Positions 23,510 to 31,098 are shown, counted from the first letter of the stretch. The stretch: DNA of 64,000 nucleotides from Mycolicibacterium hassiacum DSM 44199 (GCF_900603025.1 NZ_LR026975.1:4712001-4776000); one strand, 5' to 3'. Notes: a model not told the origin generated them from the letters alone. Program-made: numbers and translations.

Positions 23510-24043
23510 TTATGCGGCAAGCAGCATCGCCAGGATCGCGGTGTCCGGATGACTGATCGGGTCCACGCCCACCCGGCTCATCATCGCGGTGACGGTGCCG
23601 TCCGCCTCGGCCTCGACCCAGGCCGCCCGGTGCTCGAGTCCGAGGTGGGGAAGCCCGGGCAGCAGAACGCATCCCGATGCCGCTCCGGCGCACTCGGGCA
23701 AAGACGGGGTGGTTTCCGACGGCGGATGCAGCATCATCAGCGCCGGCGGTTGACGATCGGCGAACTGGCCGGGCTCGACGGCGTCCTCGCCGACCACCGG
23801 GCCTTCGGCCACCACCAGGCCGACGGTATTCGGTTGGGGGTCTTCGGGAAGTTCTTCACGGACACCGAAAACCGTTGTGGTGGGCAGAATTCCGGGCACG
23901 CACGCGATCCGGACCGCAGCCGTGAGAAACTGCGCCCACTCCTTGGTGGAGTCGGGCCAACGTCCCGAAACCACAAAGCCTTTCAGTGAACCACGGGAAT
24001 GGAAGGGGGCGATCTCGATCGCCCGGCCGGAGCCCTTGCTCAT
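23510..24043 (-). CDS. Conserved mycobacterial protein (Rv3847-like)
   Basis: The product has 177 residues and no signal peptide. It begins SGRAIEIAPFHSRGSLKGFV, has WPDSTKEWAQFLTAAVRIA and ends HPDTAILAMLLAA. No catalytic motif is evident. The length and position next to the superoxide dismutase gene match M. tuberculosis Rv3847, which adjoins sodA. The ATG at 24043 has the ribosome-binding site ggaggc. The function is unknown. Confidence 0.82.
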   Translation of the reverse strand: MSKGSGRAIEIAPFHSRGSLKGFVVSGRWPDSTKEWAQFLTAAVRIACVPGILPTTTVFGVREELPEDPQPNTVGLVVAEGPVVGEDAVEPGQFADRQPPALMMLHPPSETTPSLPECAGAASGCVLLPGLPHLGLEHRAAWVEAEADGTVTAMMSRVGVDPISHPDTAILAMLLAA

Positions 24044-24164
24044 TTCGCCTCCGCGTCTGTCTTCCCGGCCGGCCGAGCCGGCCTCGTTGGGTCCTCGACA
24101 CGGCTTCGGGTCGATGCCGCCAATATGCGGCAGAAACGCGCTGGCAGGCAAGGGCAGCCGACTG

Positions 24165-24560
24165 CTAGCAGTCTCCGGTGCTCGGCGGTCGGTAGCGCCA
24201 CACCACGCGGTAGGAGTTCTCGGCGGGCACCCAGCCGAACTCGTGCGAATCGACCGCACCGGGCGCGGCCGGGTTGTCCGAGCGCGCTTCGAATATCACC
24301 GAGCGGTCGGACCGGTAGACCTCACCGACACGTTTGACCAGCCACCGGGTGGACAGCCTCGGGTCGGGGAACACCCGCAGCTGGTTTCGCCGGGGTCGGC
24401 GCCCGCGAACCGCGACCACCAGGTCGCCGGGTTGCAGGGTGGGGCGCATCGAGTCGTCGACGATGCGGAACACCCGCACCCGCCGCCCCCGCGGCCGTCG
24501 GGACGGCCGCTCCGACGATGGCCGGAGCCACCATCGGCCGAGTAGATGGTTGTGCGCCAC
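24165..24560 (-). CDS. sodX: S26-type peptidase, nickel superoxide dismutase maturation protease
   Basis: This 131-residue LexA/signal-peptidase-fold protease has the catalytic Ser in VDDSMRPTLQPGDLVV (about residue 37) and the Lys in LSTRWLVKRVGEV (about residue 76). SodX-type proteases remove the leader of nickel superoxide dismutase so that the new N-terminal His can bind nickel. The gene diverges from sodN with only 23 bases between the start codons, which is the known sodN/sodX association. The GTG start at 24560 gives MAHNHLLGRW; a shorter start is possible because the promoters must fit in the small gap. Confidence 0.87.
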   Translation of the reverse strand: MAHNHLLGRWWLRPSSERPSRRPRGRRVRVFRIVDDSMRPTLQPGDLVVAVRGRRPRRNQLRVFPDPRLSTRWLVKRVGEVYRSDRSVIFEARSDNPAAPGAVDSHEFGWVPAENSYRVVWRYRPPSTGDC

Positions 24561-24583
24561 AGTCGGAGGGTAGGTTATTGGGC

Positions 24584-25009
24584 ATGCTGCATCGAATGTT
24601 CGCGAACGCTACTCCTGCCCATGCCCATTGCGACCTGTACTGCGGCGTCTACGACCCCGCGCAGGCCAAGATCGAGGCGCTGTCCTGCCTCAAGACCCTC
24701 CAGAAGTACCACGATTCCGACGACGAGCACTTCCGTCAGCGCTGCATCATCATCAAGGAGCAGCGGGCCGAGGAGGTCAAGCACCACCTGATGGTGCTGT
24801 GGGCCGACTTCTTCACCAAGGAGCACTTCGAGCAGTTCCCGAACCTGCACAACCTGATCTGGGAAGGCGTGCACGGCGCCGGCGACGTGAAGAAGTCGAC
24901 CGACATCGCGGTGGCCGAGAAGCTGGTGAAGACCATCGACGAGATCGCCGACATCTTCTGGCAGACCGACAAGGGTAAGCAGATGGGGGTCTACCCGCCC
25001 AGCAAGTAA
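24584..25009 (+). CDS. sodN: Nickel superoxide dismutase
   Basis: The 141-residue precursor has a 14-residue leader MLHRMFANATPAHA, followed by HCDLYCGVYDP, the nickel hook whose His1, Cys2 and Cys6 bind Ni. The remainder is the four-helix bundle (IIIKEQRAEEVKHHLMVLWADFF). In the well-studied Streptomyces enzymes residue 5 of the hook is a cis-proline; here the codon is TAC, giving Tyr. All nickel ligands are kept. The gene stands between the Rv3847-like gene and the glpQ1/bfrB block, the place of the Fe/Mn enzyme sodA in M. tuberculosis. A possible ribosome-binding site, ggaggg, is 13 bases before the ATG. A strong terminator follows. Confidence 0.95.
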   Translation: MLHRMFANATPAHAHCDLYCGVYDPAQAKIEALSCLKTLQKYHDSDDEHFRQRCIIIKEQRAEEVKHHLMVLWADFFTKEHFEQFPNLHNLIWEGVHGAGDVKKSTDIAVAEKLVKTIDEIADIFWQTDKGKQMGVYPPSK

Positions 25010-25033
25010 GGGTGGTCGGACCCGCACCGACCG

Positions 25034-25067
25034 AAACGGCCTGCTCGATCTCGAGCAGGCCGTTTTC
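25034..25067 (+). terminator. Intrinsic terminator of sodN
   Basis: The arms aaacggcctgctcga and tcgagcaggccgttt pair perfectly and are followed by tttctt. A stem with an A tract and a T-rich tail at this place is a classical rho-independent terminator, and it can serve both strands because a minus-strand gene ends at 25124. Confidence 0.9.
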
Positions 25068-25123
25068 TTATGCGGGGATCATTCGGGGATGTGCCGGGCC
25101 CGGATCGGGGCCGGCACCGGGCA

Positions 25124-25282
25124 TCAGAGCAGGACCAGGGCGGCCAGTACGCCCAACAACACCAGCGCGATGACCGTGGCGCGGAAGAATGCCATCATCT
25201 GGGCCCGGGTGTAGACGGGCCCGGAGGAGTGCCACTCAGTCGACGGCAGAGCCGATCCGGATCCCATTGGATGAGACGCCAT
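25124..25282 (-). CDS. Small single-span membrane protein (52 residues)
   Basis: The ATG at 25282 is preceded by aggagg 6 bases upstream, an excellent ribosome-binding site. The product starts MASHPMGSGSALPSTEWHSS, has a short amphipathic part (YTRAQMMAFFRAT) and ends in one hydrophobic helix (VIALVLLGVLAALVLL) that runs to the stop. It is too short for most gene callers. Its own promoter (TATGAT near 25361) and the terminator on the far side support it. The function is unknown. Confidence 0.75.
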   Translation of the reverse strand: MASHPMGSGSALPSTEWHSSGPVYTRAQMMAFFRATVIALVLLGVLAALVLL

Positions 25283-25309
25283 CAAGCCCTCCTGACCTGC
25301 ACCTTTGCC

Positions 25310-25361
25310 GACCTCGCTACGTGAGGTCTGTCACATTGCGCCTGTTGTGACGCCGATCATA
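25310..25361 (-). promoter_or_regulatory. Promoter region of the small membrane protein with two dyads
   Basis: TATGAT on the minus strand (25361-25356) is a good -10. Just downstream lie the dyads GTCACA-N10-TGTGAC (25330-25351) and GACCTC-N7-GAGGTC (25310-25328), possible operator sites. A convincing -35 was not found. The rest of the 408 bases between this gene and the rhodanese gene holds no gene I can support, apart from the DnaA-box cluster. Confidence 0.45.
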
Positions 25362-25562
25362 ACCTCTGAGAAGCGCGCGGCGAAACCGGGTACCCGGCAC
25401 CGAACGGCCCCGCCCCGTGGGCCCGCGGGCCGCGCGAACCGCCGATCCGGTGAACCGGCGAAGCTGTGCCGCCGTCCGGACGTGCGCCGCAAGTTAGTCG
25501 GCCAAGCTATTTCGCTGGCGCGCGCGCAGCCTGTTGATGGCTGCTGCCCGCATCCGTCCGAG

Positions 25563-25638
25563 TTGTCCACACCCCTGGCGGTTCATGAGCGCGGATTCGC
25601 CCCGCCCCTGTGGATGAACCTGTGGAAATTGTGGATAG
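25563..25638 (+). promoter_or_regulatory. Cluster of DnaA-box-like sites before the rhodanese gene
   Basis: TTGTCCACA (25563-25571) is the mycobacterial DnaA consensus. TGTGGATGA (25609-25617), TGTGGAAAT (25621-25629) and TGTGGATAG (25630-25638) are inverted relatives with one to three mismatches. Four sites within 76 bp, ending 52 bp before a start codon, exceed chance expectation in GC-rich DNA. Confidence 0.5.
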
Positions 25639-25690
25639 AACGGGGATTGCTGGCTGTCGGCGCCCGGCGCGGCCGTGTCAGCATGAAGCG

Positions 25691-26044
25691 GTGAACCAGA
25701 CTTCGACCCCGCAAGCCATCCCGCAAGCGGACATATCCGCGGTGCCGACGACGTTCGACGAGTCGGTCGTCCTGCTCGACGTCCGGGAGCACGACGAGTG
25801 GGCGCGCGGTCACGCGCCCGGGGCGCGGCACATCCCGATGGGGGAGGTGCCCGCCCGCCTGGCCGAGATACCCCGCGACGCCACCCTGTACGTCATGTGC
25901 CAGGCCGGCGGACGCTCGCAGCGGGTCGCGCAGTACCTCGCTGCGCAGGGGTACTCGCCGATCAATGTCAGTGGCGGCATGCTGGCCTGGGCCGCGGCCG
26001 GTCGTCCGGTGGTCACCGACGACGGCCGCCCCGGTCCGGTCTGA
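25691..26044 (+). CDS. Single-domain rhodanese-like sulfurtransferase
   Basis: This 117-residue rhodanese domain transfers sulfane sulfur via a cysteine persulfide. SVVLLDVREHDEWARGH is the entry signature, HIPMGEVPARL follows, and the active-site loop is VMCQAGGRSQRVA with the catalytic Cys near residue 77. NVSGGMLAW closes the domain. The GTG at 25691 is the first usable start; an ATG six bases upstream runs into a stop. A cluster of DnaA-like boxes lies upstream and a 16-bp tandem repeat overlaps the stop codon. The physiological acceptor is unknown. Confidence 0.9.
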   Translation: MNQTSTPQAIPQADISAVPTTFDESVVLLDVREHDEWARGHAPGARHIPMGEVPARLAEIPRDATLYVMCQAGGRSQRVAQYLAAQGYSPINVSGGMLAWAAAGRPVVTDDGRPGPV

Positions 26045-26084
26045 ACCCGGTGCGGTCTGAACCCGGTGCGGTCTGAACCCGGGG
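26037..26084 (+). repeat. Tandem repeat, three copies of a 16-bp unit
   Basis: The unit cggtctgaacccggtg occurs three times in a row, the last ending gggg. The first copy contains the stop codon of the rhodanese gene. Copy-number change would not affect the protein but could make this a strain-typing locus. Confidence 0.9.
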
Positions 26085-26195
26085 CGCGGCGCCGGGTGCC
26101 ACCGAGTCGGGCGGCGTGCCCGCGGTTGAGCCCCGCTCGGTGCGGTGCGCCTCGCTACGCTGGAGCGACATGACCGTGCGGACGCGAGGAGCCAG

Positions 26196-27347
26196 ATGAT
26201 CCAGACGTGTTCCGCGTGCGGAACGCGGTGGAACGTACGCGACCGGCGCCGGGAGTGGTGTCCGCGCTGCAACGGCAGGCTGCTGCCGCCCGACGCCGTG
26301 CCTCCGGCCGCTTCGCAGCAGTGGGCGCCGCCCGGCCGCGCCGCGGGCGCCACCCGGCCGGGGCTCGGCTCCGCACCGTCCGGCCGGCGGCTGCCGCCGG
26401 GCTTCCGCTGGGTCGCGGTGCGGCCGGGCGCCCCGCCGCCGCCCCCGCCCCGGCGCCGCCCGCTGGGTCCCACACCGCGATACGAGGTCATTCCGCGGTG
26501 GGGTCTGGTGGACCGGTTCGACCAGGACGAGTCGCAGCGCGAGGCGGCGCCGGCCGGTCCGAGCAGCGGGTTCGTCACCTCCGTGCTGCTGGGCACCCAG
26601 ATCATCCTGGGGGTCGCCGCGCTGTTGCACCTGCTGCGCTACGTGCTGCTGATCATCAACCGCACCACGCTGCTGCCCTACTGGCTGGCGTGGGCGGCGA
26701 CCTGGTTCGGGGTGGTGGCCAGCGTGCTCGCGATGTTCGCGGTGGTCGGTCTGGTGCTGGTGCTGACCGACTGGCTGATCGCCCGGCGGGCGGCGGCGTT
26801 CGCCCATCACGGACAGCCCGATCCGCGCGGCGTCTGGGCGCTGCGGGCCGGCTGCCTGATCCCGTTGGTGAACCTGTTGTGGGCGCCGGTGTTCGTGATC
26901 GAGCTGGCCCGCCTCGAACAGCGCACCGAGCTGCGCCGGCCGATTGTGGCGTGGTGGATGGTCTGGGTGGCCAGCACCGTGGTGTCGATCTTCTCGATCG
27001 CGACCAGCTTCGCCACCGATGCGCAGGGCATCGGCAACAACACCCTGACCACGACGATCGCCTACCTGGTCGCGCTGGCCGCGGTGCTGCTGGTGATGAA
27101 GATCTACCGGGGATTCGAGCGGCAGCCGGTGACCCGGCCGTCGCGCCGCTGGGTGGTGGTGGCCGAACGGCCCGGCCGGCCCGACCAGCCCCCGCCCGAC
27201 CAGCCCCGGCCGGACGGCCCGGGGCGCGACGATGCCGCGTCACCGGCCGAACCGGGCAACCCCGACCACGCGGCGGCGCCGGCCGCCGCCTCCGCGGACG
27301 CGCCGGGCGGAGCGGTTGAGAACACCGGGCAGAACCCGGCAGCATAA
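26196..27347 (+). CDS. DUF4328 multi-span membrane protein with N-terminal zinc ribbon (Rv3843c-like)
   Basis: This 383-residue protein has CSACGTRW and CPRCNGRLL at residues 5-30, which form a zinc ribbon. A Pro/Arg-rich linker follows, then four main hydrophobic spans (VTSVLLGTQIILGVAALLHL, WLAWAATWFGVVASVLAMFA, ALRAGCLIPLVNLLWAPVFV and TTIAYLVALAAVLLVMKI). The tail is a disordered Pro/Ala/Asp-rich segment. LIPLVNLLWAPVFVIELARL is typical of DUF4328. The ATG at 26196 follows gaggag. Gene order before glpQ1 matches M. tuberculosis Rv3843c. The function is unknown. Confidence 0.8.
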   Translation: MIQTCSACGTRWNVRDRRREWCPRCNGRLLPPDAVPPAASQQWAPPGRAAGATRPGLGSAPSGRRLPPGFRWVAVRPGAPPPPPPRRRPLGPTPRYEVIPRWGLVDRFDQDESQREAAPAGPSSGFVTSVLLGTQIILGVAALLHLLRYVLLIINRTTLLPYWLAWAATWFGVVASVLAMFAVVGLVLVLTDWLIARRAAAFAHHGQPDPRGVWALRAGCLIPLVNLLWAPVFVIELARLEQRTELRRPIVAWWMVWVASTVVSIFSIATSFATDAQGIGNNTLTTTIAYLVALAAVLLVMKIYRGFERQPVTRPSRRWVVVAERPGRPDQPPPDQPRPDGPGRDDAASPAEPGNPDHAAAPAAASADAPGGAVENTGQNPAA

Positions 27348-27352
27348 GGGGC

Positions 27353-28213
27353 ATGAGCACGGGCGACGCCGCGGCGGCCAGGGCGGCGAGCCCGGCAGCT
27401 GCCCCGGCTGCTGCACTGAGGGGCCACCCGTTCGTGGTGGCGCACCGCGGGGCCTCGGGCGACCGGCCCGAGCACACCCTGGCGGCCTATGACCTGGCCC
27501 TGCAGGAGGGCGCCGAAGGCGTCGAATGCGACGTGCGGCTGACCCGCGACGGGCATCTGGTGTGCGTACACGATCGGCGGGTGGACCGCACGTCGAACGG
27601 CACCGGGCTGGTCAGCGAGATGACATTGCGCCAGTTGCGTCAACTCGACTGGGGCTCTTGGCATCCCGGTGTTCCCGAACCCGCCGCGGAAACCACCGGG
27701 CTGGTCACCCTCGACGAACTGCTGGGGCTGGTGCTGGACTGGCACCGGCCGGTCAAGATCTTCATCGAGACCAAGCACCCGGTGCGCTACGGCGCGCTGG
27801 TGGAGAACAAGGTGCTGGCGCTGCTGCAGCGGTTCGGGATGGCCTCGCCGCCGTCGGCGGACCGGTCGCGGGCGGTGGTGATGTCGTTCTCGGCGTCGGC
27901 GGTGTGGCGGGTGCGCCGTGCCGCGCCGTTGCTGCCGACGGTGCTGCTCGGCGCGACCTCGCACTATCTGCGCGGGGGAGCGGCCAGCACGGTCGGCGCG
28001 ACCGCGGTGGGGCCGTCGATCGCCGCGCTGCGGCACCGCCCCGAGCTGGTCGACCGGGCCGCCGCGCAGGGACGCGCGCTGTACTGCTGGACCGTCGACG
28101 ACTACGAGGACGTCCGGCTCTGCCGCGACCTCGGGGTGGCCTGGATCTCGACCAACCACCCGGCGCGGACCAAGAAGTGGCTGCAGGAGAGCGCCGCCGG
28201 CCCGGCGGGCTAG
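27353..28213 (+). CDS. glpQ1: Glycerophosphodiester phosphodiesterase
   Basis: This 286-residue GDPD-fold enzyme releases glycerol 3-phosphate from glycerophosphodiesters. Catalytic and metal residues are in VVAHRGASGDRPEHTLAAY (His and Glu), GVECDVRLTRDGHLVCVHD (Glu, Asp, His), KIFIETKHPV (Glu, Lys) and the C-terminal YCWTVDDYEDVRL. No signal peptide is visible, so it is cytoplasmic, like M. tuberculosis Rv3842c. It starts 5 bases after the stop of the DUF4328 gene and is probably co-transcribed with it. A hairpin shared with bfrB ends both genes. Confidence 0.93.
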   Translation: MSTGDAAAARAASPAAAPAAALRGHPFVVAHRGASGDRPEHTLAAYDLALQEGAEGVECDVRLTRDGHLVCVHDRRVDRTSNGTGLVSEMTLRQLRQLDWGSWHPGVPEPAAETTGLVTLDELLGLVLDWHRPVKIFIETKHPVRYGALVENKVLALLQRFGMASPPSADRSRAVVMSFSASAVWRVRRAAPLLPTVLLGATSHYLRGGAASTVGATAVGPSIAALRHRPELVDRAAAQGRALYCWTVDDYEDVRLCRDLGVAWISTNHPARTKKWLQESAAGPAG

Positions 28214-28238
28214 CTGTTGTGACCCGGTACAGCTAGCC
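28208..28238. terminator. Convergent hairpin between glpQ1 and bfrB
   Basis: The arms ggctagctgt and acagctagcc form a perfect 10-bp stem with an 11-base loop. Each arm includes the stop codon of one of the two converging genes, a compact bidirectional arrangement. No T-run is present, as is common in mycobacteria. Confidence 0.7.
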
Positions 28239-28781
28239 GAGCGCGCCGCCGGCGGCCTTCGGAGCGGTCGGGCCGGTTGTCGGCGGGGTCATCTCACGCG
28301 CGACGAAGTCCTCGAGACGGAACAGGTCGGTGCCGGCCCGCTCGGCGACCCGCAGCAGGGTGCTCATCCGCGCGACCTCCTCGACCTGTTCGGCGAGGAA
28401 CCACTGGATGAACTGCTCGCCGAAGTAGTCGCCCTCGTCGCGGGCGGTGGCGGCGAGCCGGCCGAACTGGTCGCTCACCTCGCGCTCCAGCTTGAGTGCC
28501 AGGGCGATGGCGTCGTGCGGTGTGGCGAAGGTGTTGCACACCGGATCCACGCCCGGGATCTCGACCGGGACGTCCCGGTCGAGCAGGTACTGCACCAGCA
28601 TCATCGCGTGATTGCGCTCTTCGACCGCCTGCGCATAGAACAGCCTGGCCAGCTGCGGCAGATCGGCACCGTCGAAATGAACCGCGATCGCAACGTATTG
28701 CTGCGATGCGTTGAATTCGCTGCGGATCTGATCCTGCAGCAGCGCGTGGAATTTGGTGTCGGGAGCCGCGAGCGTGGTCAT
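28233..28781 (-). CDS. bfrB: Ferritin BfrB
   Basis: This 182-residue non-haem ferritin of the 24-mer type stores iron after oxidation of Fe2+. The ferroxidase residues appear in RSEFNASQQYVAIA (Glu, Tyr), AVEERNHAMMLVQYLL (Glu, His) and the later EREVSD and FLAEQVEEVARM helices. The C-terminal tail PTTGPTAPKAAGGALG resembles the flexible tail of M. tuberculosis BfrB. The start ATG at 28781 gives MTTLAAPDTKFHALLQDQI. A perfect 19-bp IdeR palindrome and a second weaker site lie 36 to 81 bp upstream. In mycobacteria IdeR with iron activates bfrB. Confidence 0.96.
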   Translation of the reverse strand: MTTLAAPDTKFHALLQDQIRSEFNASQQYVAIAVHFDGADLPQLARLFYAQAVEERNHAMMLVQYLLDRDVPVEIPGVDPVCNTFATPHDAIALALKLEREVSDQFGRLAATARDEGDYFGEQFIQWFLAEQVEEVARMSTLLRVAERAGTDLFRLEDFVAREMTPPTTGPTAPKAAGGALG

Positions 28782-28816
28782 GGCGGACACAATATCGCAG
28801 GTCAGAGCGCCTTTCA

Positions 28817-28862
28817 CTGAAGGTAGACCTAATACAGGAGAGCATTACCTAACTTAGGTAAT
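28817..28862 (-). promoter_or_regulatory. IdeR iron boxes upstream of bfrB
   Basis: attacctaacttaggtaat (28844-28862) is a perfect 9-1-9 palindrome that fits the IdeR consensus. A degenerate second site, aaggtagacctaatac, begins near 28820. The pair resembles the tandem boxes through which IdeR activates bfrB in M. tuberculosis. Confidence 0.85.
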
Positions 28863-28922
28863 GCGAACTTCAGGGGGTGGAGAAGGGCGGGAATAGACCC
28901 GAATTGTGTTTGCTGGAATGCG

Positions 28923-30311
28923 TCAGGGCTGTGCGTCCAGAACGCTGGGCGGCACCGGGGAGTCGGTTCGTAACGCGGTGAACAACGCCCCGGCCAGCTC
29001 GTCGTCCCAGACCACGACCGAACCGGACGAATTGCTGGAGAACGTCCCGAGCGGCACCGTCACGTTCGTGGTGTCGCCGCGCAGCGACCAGGCCAGCCGC
29101 GCCAGATTCCAGACGTGATCCTGCGCACCCACGGTGACGGCCGCGCGTGCCGCACCGGCCATCGGCGACCAGCGCAGCGGGTTGAGCCAGACCGACGGGC
29201 TCGCGGCGCGGTGCAGCAGCGCCGACAGGAAGGCGCGCTGATTGGCCATGCGGTCCAGGTCGGCGCGCGGGGTGGCACGGCTGCGCACGAACCCCAGGGC
29301 GGTCCGGCCGTCGAGTTCCTGGCATCCGGCCGGCAGGTTGATGCCGGCCAGCGGGTCGTCGATCGGTTCGGCCGGGCACACGGTCACCCCGCCCACCGCG
29401 TCGACCAGCCGGGCGAAGCCGGCGAAGCCCACCTCGGCGTAGTGGTCGAGTCGCACCCCGGTGGCCTGTTCGACGGTCTGGGCCAGCAGTGGCGCGCCGC
29501 CGAGGCTGTAGGCGGCGTTGATCTTGTCGCTGCCGTAGCCGGGGATCTCCACGTAGGAGTCGCGGGGGATCGACACCACCGTGGTCGGGGTGCTCGAGCC
29601 GAGCCGCGGGATATGCACCAACAGGATGGTGTCGGTGCGGCCGTTGCCCAGGTCTCCGCCGGTCGACAGCTGTGCCTGTTGTTCGGGGGTCAGGTCGCTG
29701 CGGCTGTCCGAACCCACCAGCAGCCAGGTGGTTCCGGCACCCGCGGCGGGCCGGCCGGGATAGTCGGCGAGCGCGGGGATGCGCTGCAGTTCGGAGTCGA
29801 GCCAGAACGTGCCCGCCACCGCGCCGGCCCCGGCCAGCAGCAGCAGTGCCGCCAATATCCGTCCCCAATACCGTTTGCGCCGAGCCGGTTTCGGGCCCGC
29901 AGGCGCGGGTGCCGGGGGTGTCGGCTTGCGGGGTGTGGGCCGCCGGGGAGGGCCGGCGGCCCGACGTCCCGCCGACCGGCGCGGCGGCGGGGGTGTGGGC
30001 CGGGGCGGAACCTGGCCTCCGGTCCGGCGGGCCGGCGGGGACTGCCCGGGGACCGGGCGCCGCGGGGACCGGCCGGGCGGCGGCAGGGGTTGTCTCGGCG
30101 GCTGCGGCGGTGCGCCGGCCGGGTACGCCGTCCGGCGCGGCGGGCCGGGCGGCCCCTGCGGGTCCGGGGGCCGGTGGTTCGGATCCCGGCGCAGCACCGG
30201 CGGCGGTTCCCGGCGACGGTGTGGGTCGGCACCCGCAGGTGGCGGCCGGTTGTGGTCCACAGCATGAATGTACGTGTCGACGAGTGCGGGGAGCCGTGCG
30301 CGACGGCCCAT
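28923..30311 (-). CDS. LytR-CpsA-Psr (LCP) family cell-wall ligase
   Basis: This 462-residue protein has a long Pro/Arg-rich cytosolic N-terminus (residues 1-145) and one transmembrane helix (ILAALLLLAGAGAVAGTFW). The extracytoplasmic LCP domain then shows WLLVGSDSRSDL, GRTDTILLVHIP, VVSIPRDSYVEIPG, DKINAAYSLGG and LGFVRSRATPRADLDR, which carry the conserved Arg and Asp residues. LCP enzymes attach arabinogalactan to peptidoglycan in mycobacteria. The locus next to bfrB corresponds to M. tuberculosis Rv3840, which as I recall is only a short protein, so this may be the full-length ancestor. Confidence 0.9.
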   Translation of the reverse strand: MGRRARLPALVDTYIHAVDHNRPPPAGADPHRRREPPPVLRRDPNHRPPDPQGPPGPPRRTAYPAGAPPQPPRQPLPPPGRSPRRPVPGQSPPARRTGGQVPPRPTPPPPRRSAGRRAAGPPRRPTPRKPTPPAPAPAGPKPARRKRYWGRILAALLLLAGAGAVAGTFWLDSELQRIPALADYPGRPAAGAGTTWLLVGSDSRSDLTPEQQAQLSTGGDLGNGRTDTILLVHIPRLGSSTPTTVVSIPRDSYVEIPGYGSDKINAAYSLGGAPLLAQTVEQATGVRLDHYAEVGFAGFARLVDAVGGVTVCPAEPIDDPLAGINLPAGCQELDGRTALGFVRSRATPRADLDRMANQRAFLSALLHRAASPSVWLNPLRWSPMAGAARAAVTVGAQDHVWNLARLAWSLRGDTTNVTVPLGTFSSNSSGSVVVWDDELAGALFTALRTDSPVPPSVLDAQP

Positions 30312-30330
30312 GTCGCCGGGTTGCCCGGAG

Positions 30331-31098
30331 TTACCGCAGCCAGCCCAGGTGTCCGGCGGCCAGTGCGTAGCCGACGAACGCCACCGCGTCGATCAGCGCG
30401 TGCGCGATGATCAACGGCCACAGCCGGCCGGTGCGCAGGTACACCCAGCCGAACACCAGGCCCATGGCCAGGTTGCCCAGCCCGGCGCCGAACCCCTGAT
30501 ACAGGTGGTACAGCCCGCGCAGCACGGCGGCGGCGAACACCGCGACCGCCGGGCTCACCCGCAGCTGGCGCAGCCGGGTCAGCAGGAACCCGACGACGAT
30601 CACCTCCTCGGCCCAGCCGTTGCCGAACGCCAGCGCCAGCAGTACCGGGATCCGCCACCAGGTGTCGTACAACTCGGCGGGTTCGACCGAGGCGTTCATG
30701 CCGAGCACCCGGGCGAGCTGGTAGAGCAGCAGGCCCGGAATCCCGATCAGCGCCGCCAGCGCCACCCCGCCGCCGAGGTCCCGCCGCCACCGCGGCCGGC
30801 CCAGCCCGATCCGATCCGGGCCCAGCCCGCCGCGCCAGAGCAGGTAGACCCCGAGCGCACCCCAGGCCAGCAGGCTGAACACCCGGGACAGGTTCAGCGC
30901 GAGGTCGATCAGGTCGAAGGTCGAGCGGCGGGGATTGAGCGCCACCACCTGACCGGACAGGCCCAGCAGCACCGACTCGGCGAGATGGACCACGGCGGTG
31001 TAGGCGGACAGGCCGAAGGTGACGGCGAGCACCACGACGATCTCGATGCGCAGCGCACGCCGCTGTCGATCGGTCAGCTCGTCGGGCCCGGCGGTCAC
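30331..31098 (-). CDS. CPBP/CAAX-type intramembrane protease-like protein
   Basis: This 255-residue, about eight-helix protein belongs to the CPBP (Abi) family. The conserved motifs are WAEEVIVVGFLLTRL (EE pair), GLYHLYQGFG (His) and IIAHALIDA (His). The usual EExxxR Arg is replaced by Val here, so activity is uncertain. The GTG start at 31098 is followed by an N-terminal TDRQRRALRIE segment before the first span. It is downstream of a divergent iron-box gene and 19 bp upstream of the LCP gene, probably in one unit with the latter. The substrate is unknown. Confidence 0.83.
   Translation of the reverse strand: MTAGPDELTDRQRRALRIEIVVVLAVTFGLSAYTAVVHLAESVLLGLSGQVVALNPRRSTFDLIDLALNLSRVFSLLAWGALGVYLLWRGGLGPDRIGLGRPRWRRDLGGGVALAALIGIPGLLLYQLARVLGMNASVEPAELYDTWWRIPVLLALAFGNGWAEEVIVVGFLLTRLRQLRVSPAVAVFAAAVLRGLYHLYQGFGAGLGNLAMGLVFGWVYLRTGRLWPLIIAHALIDAVAFVGYALAAGHLGWLR

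Noticed and set aside
25563..25638. Replication origin
   Set aside because: There is no dnaA, dnaN or AT-rich unwinding region nearby; only four boxes are present.
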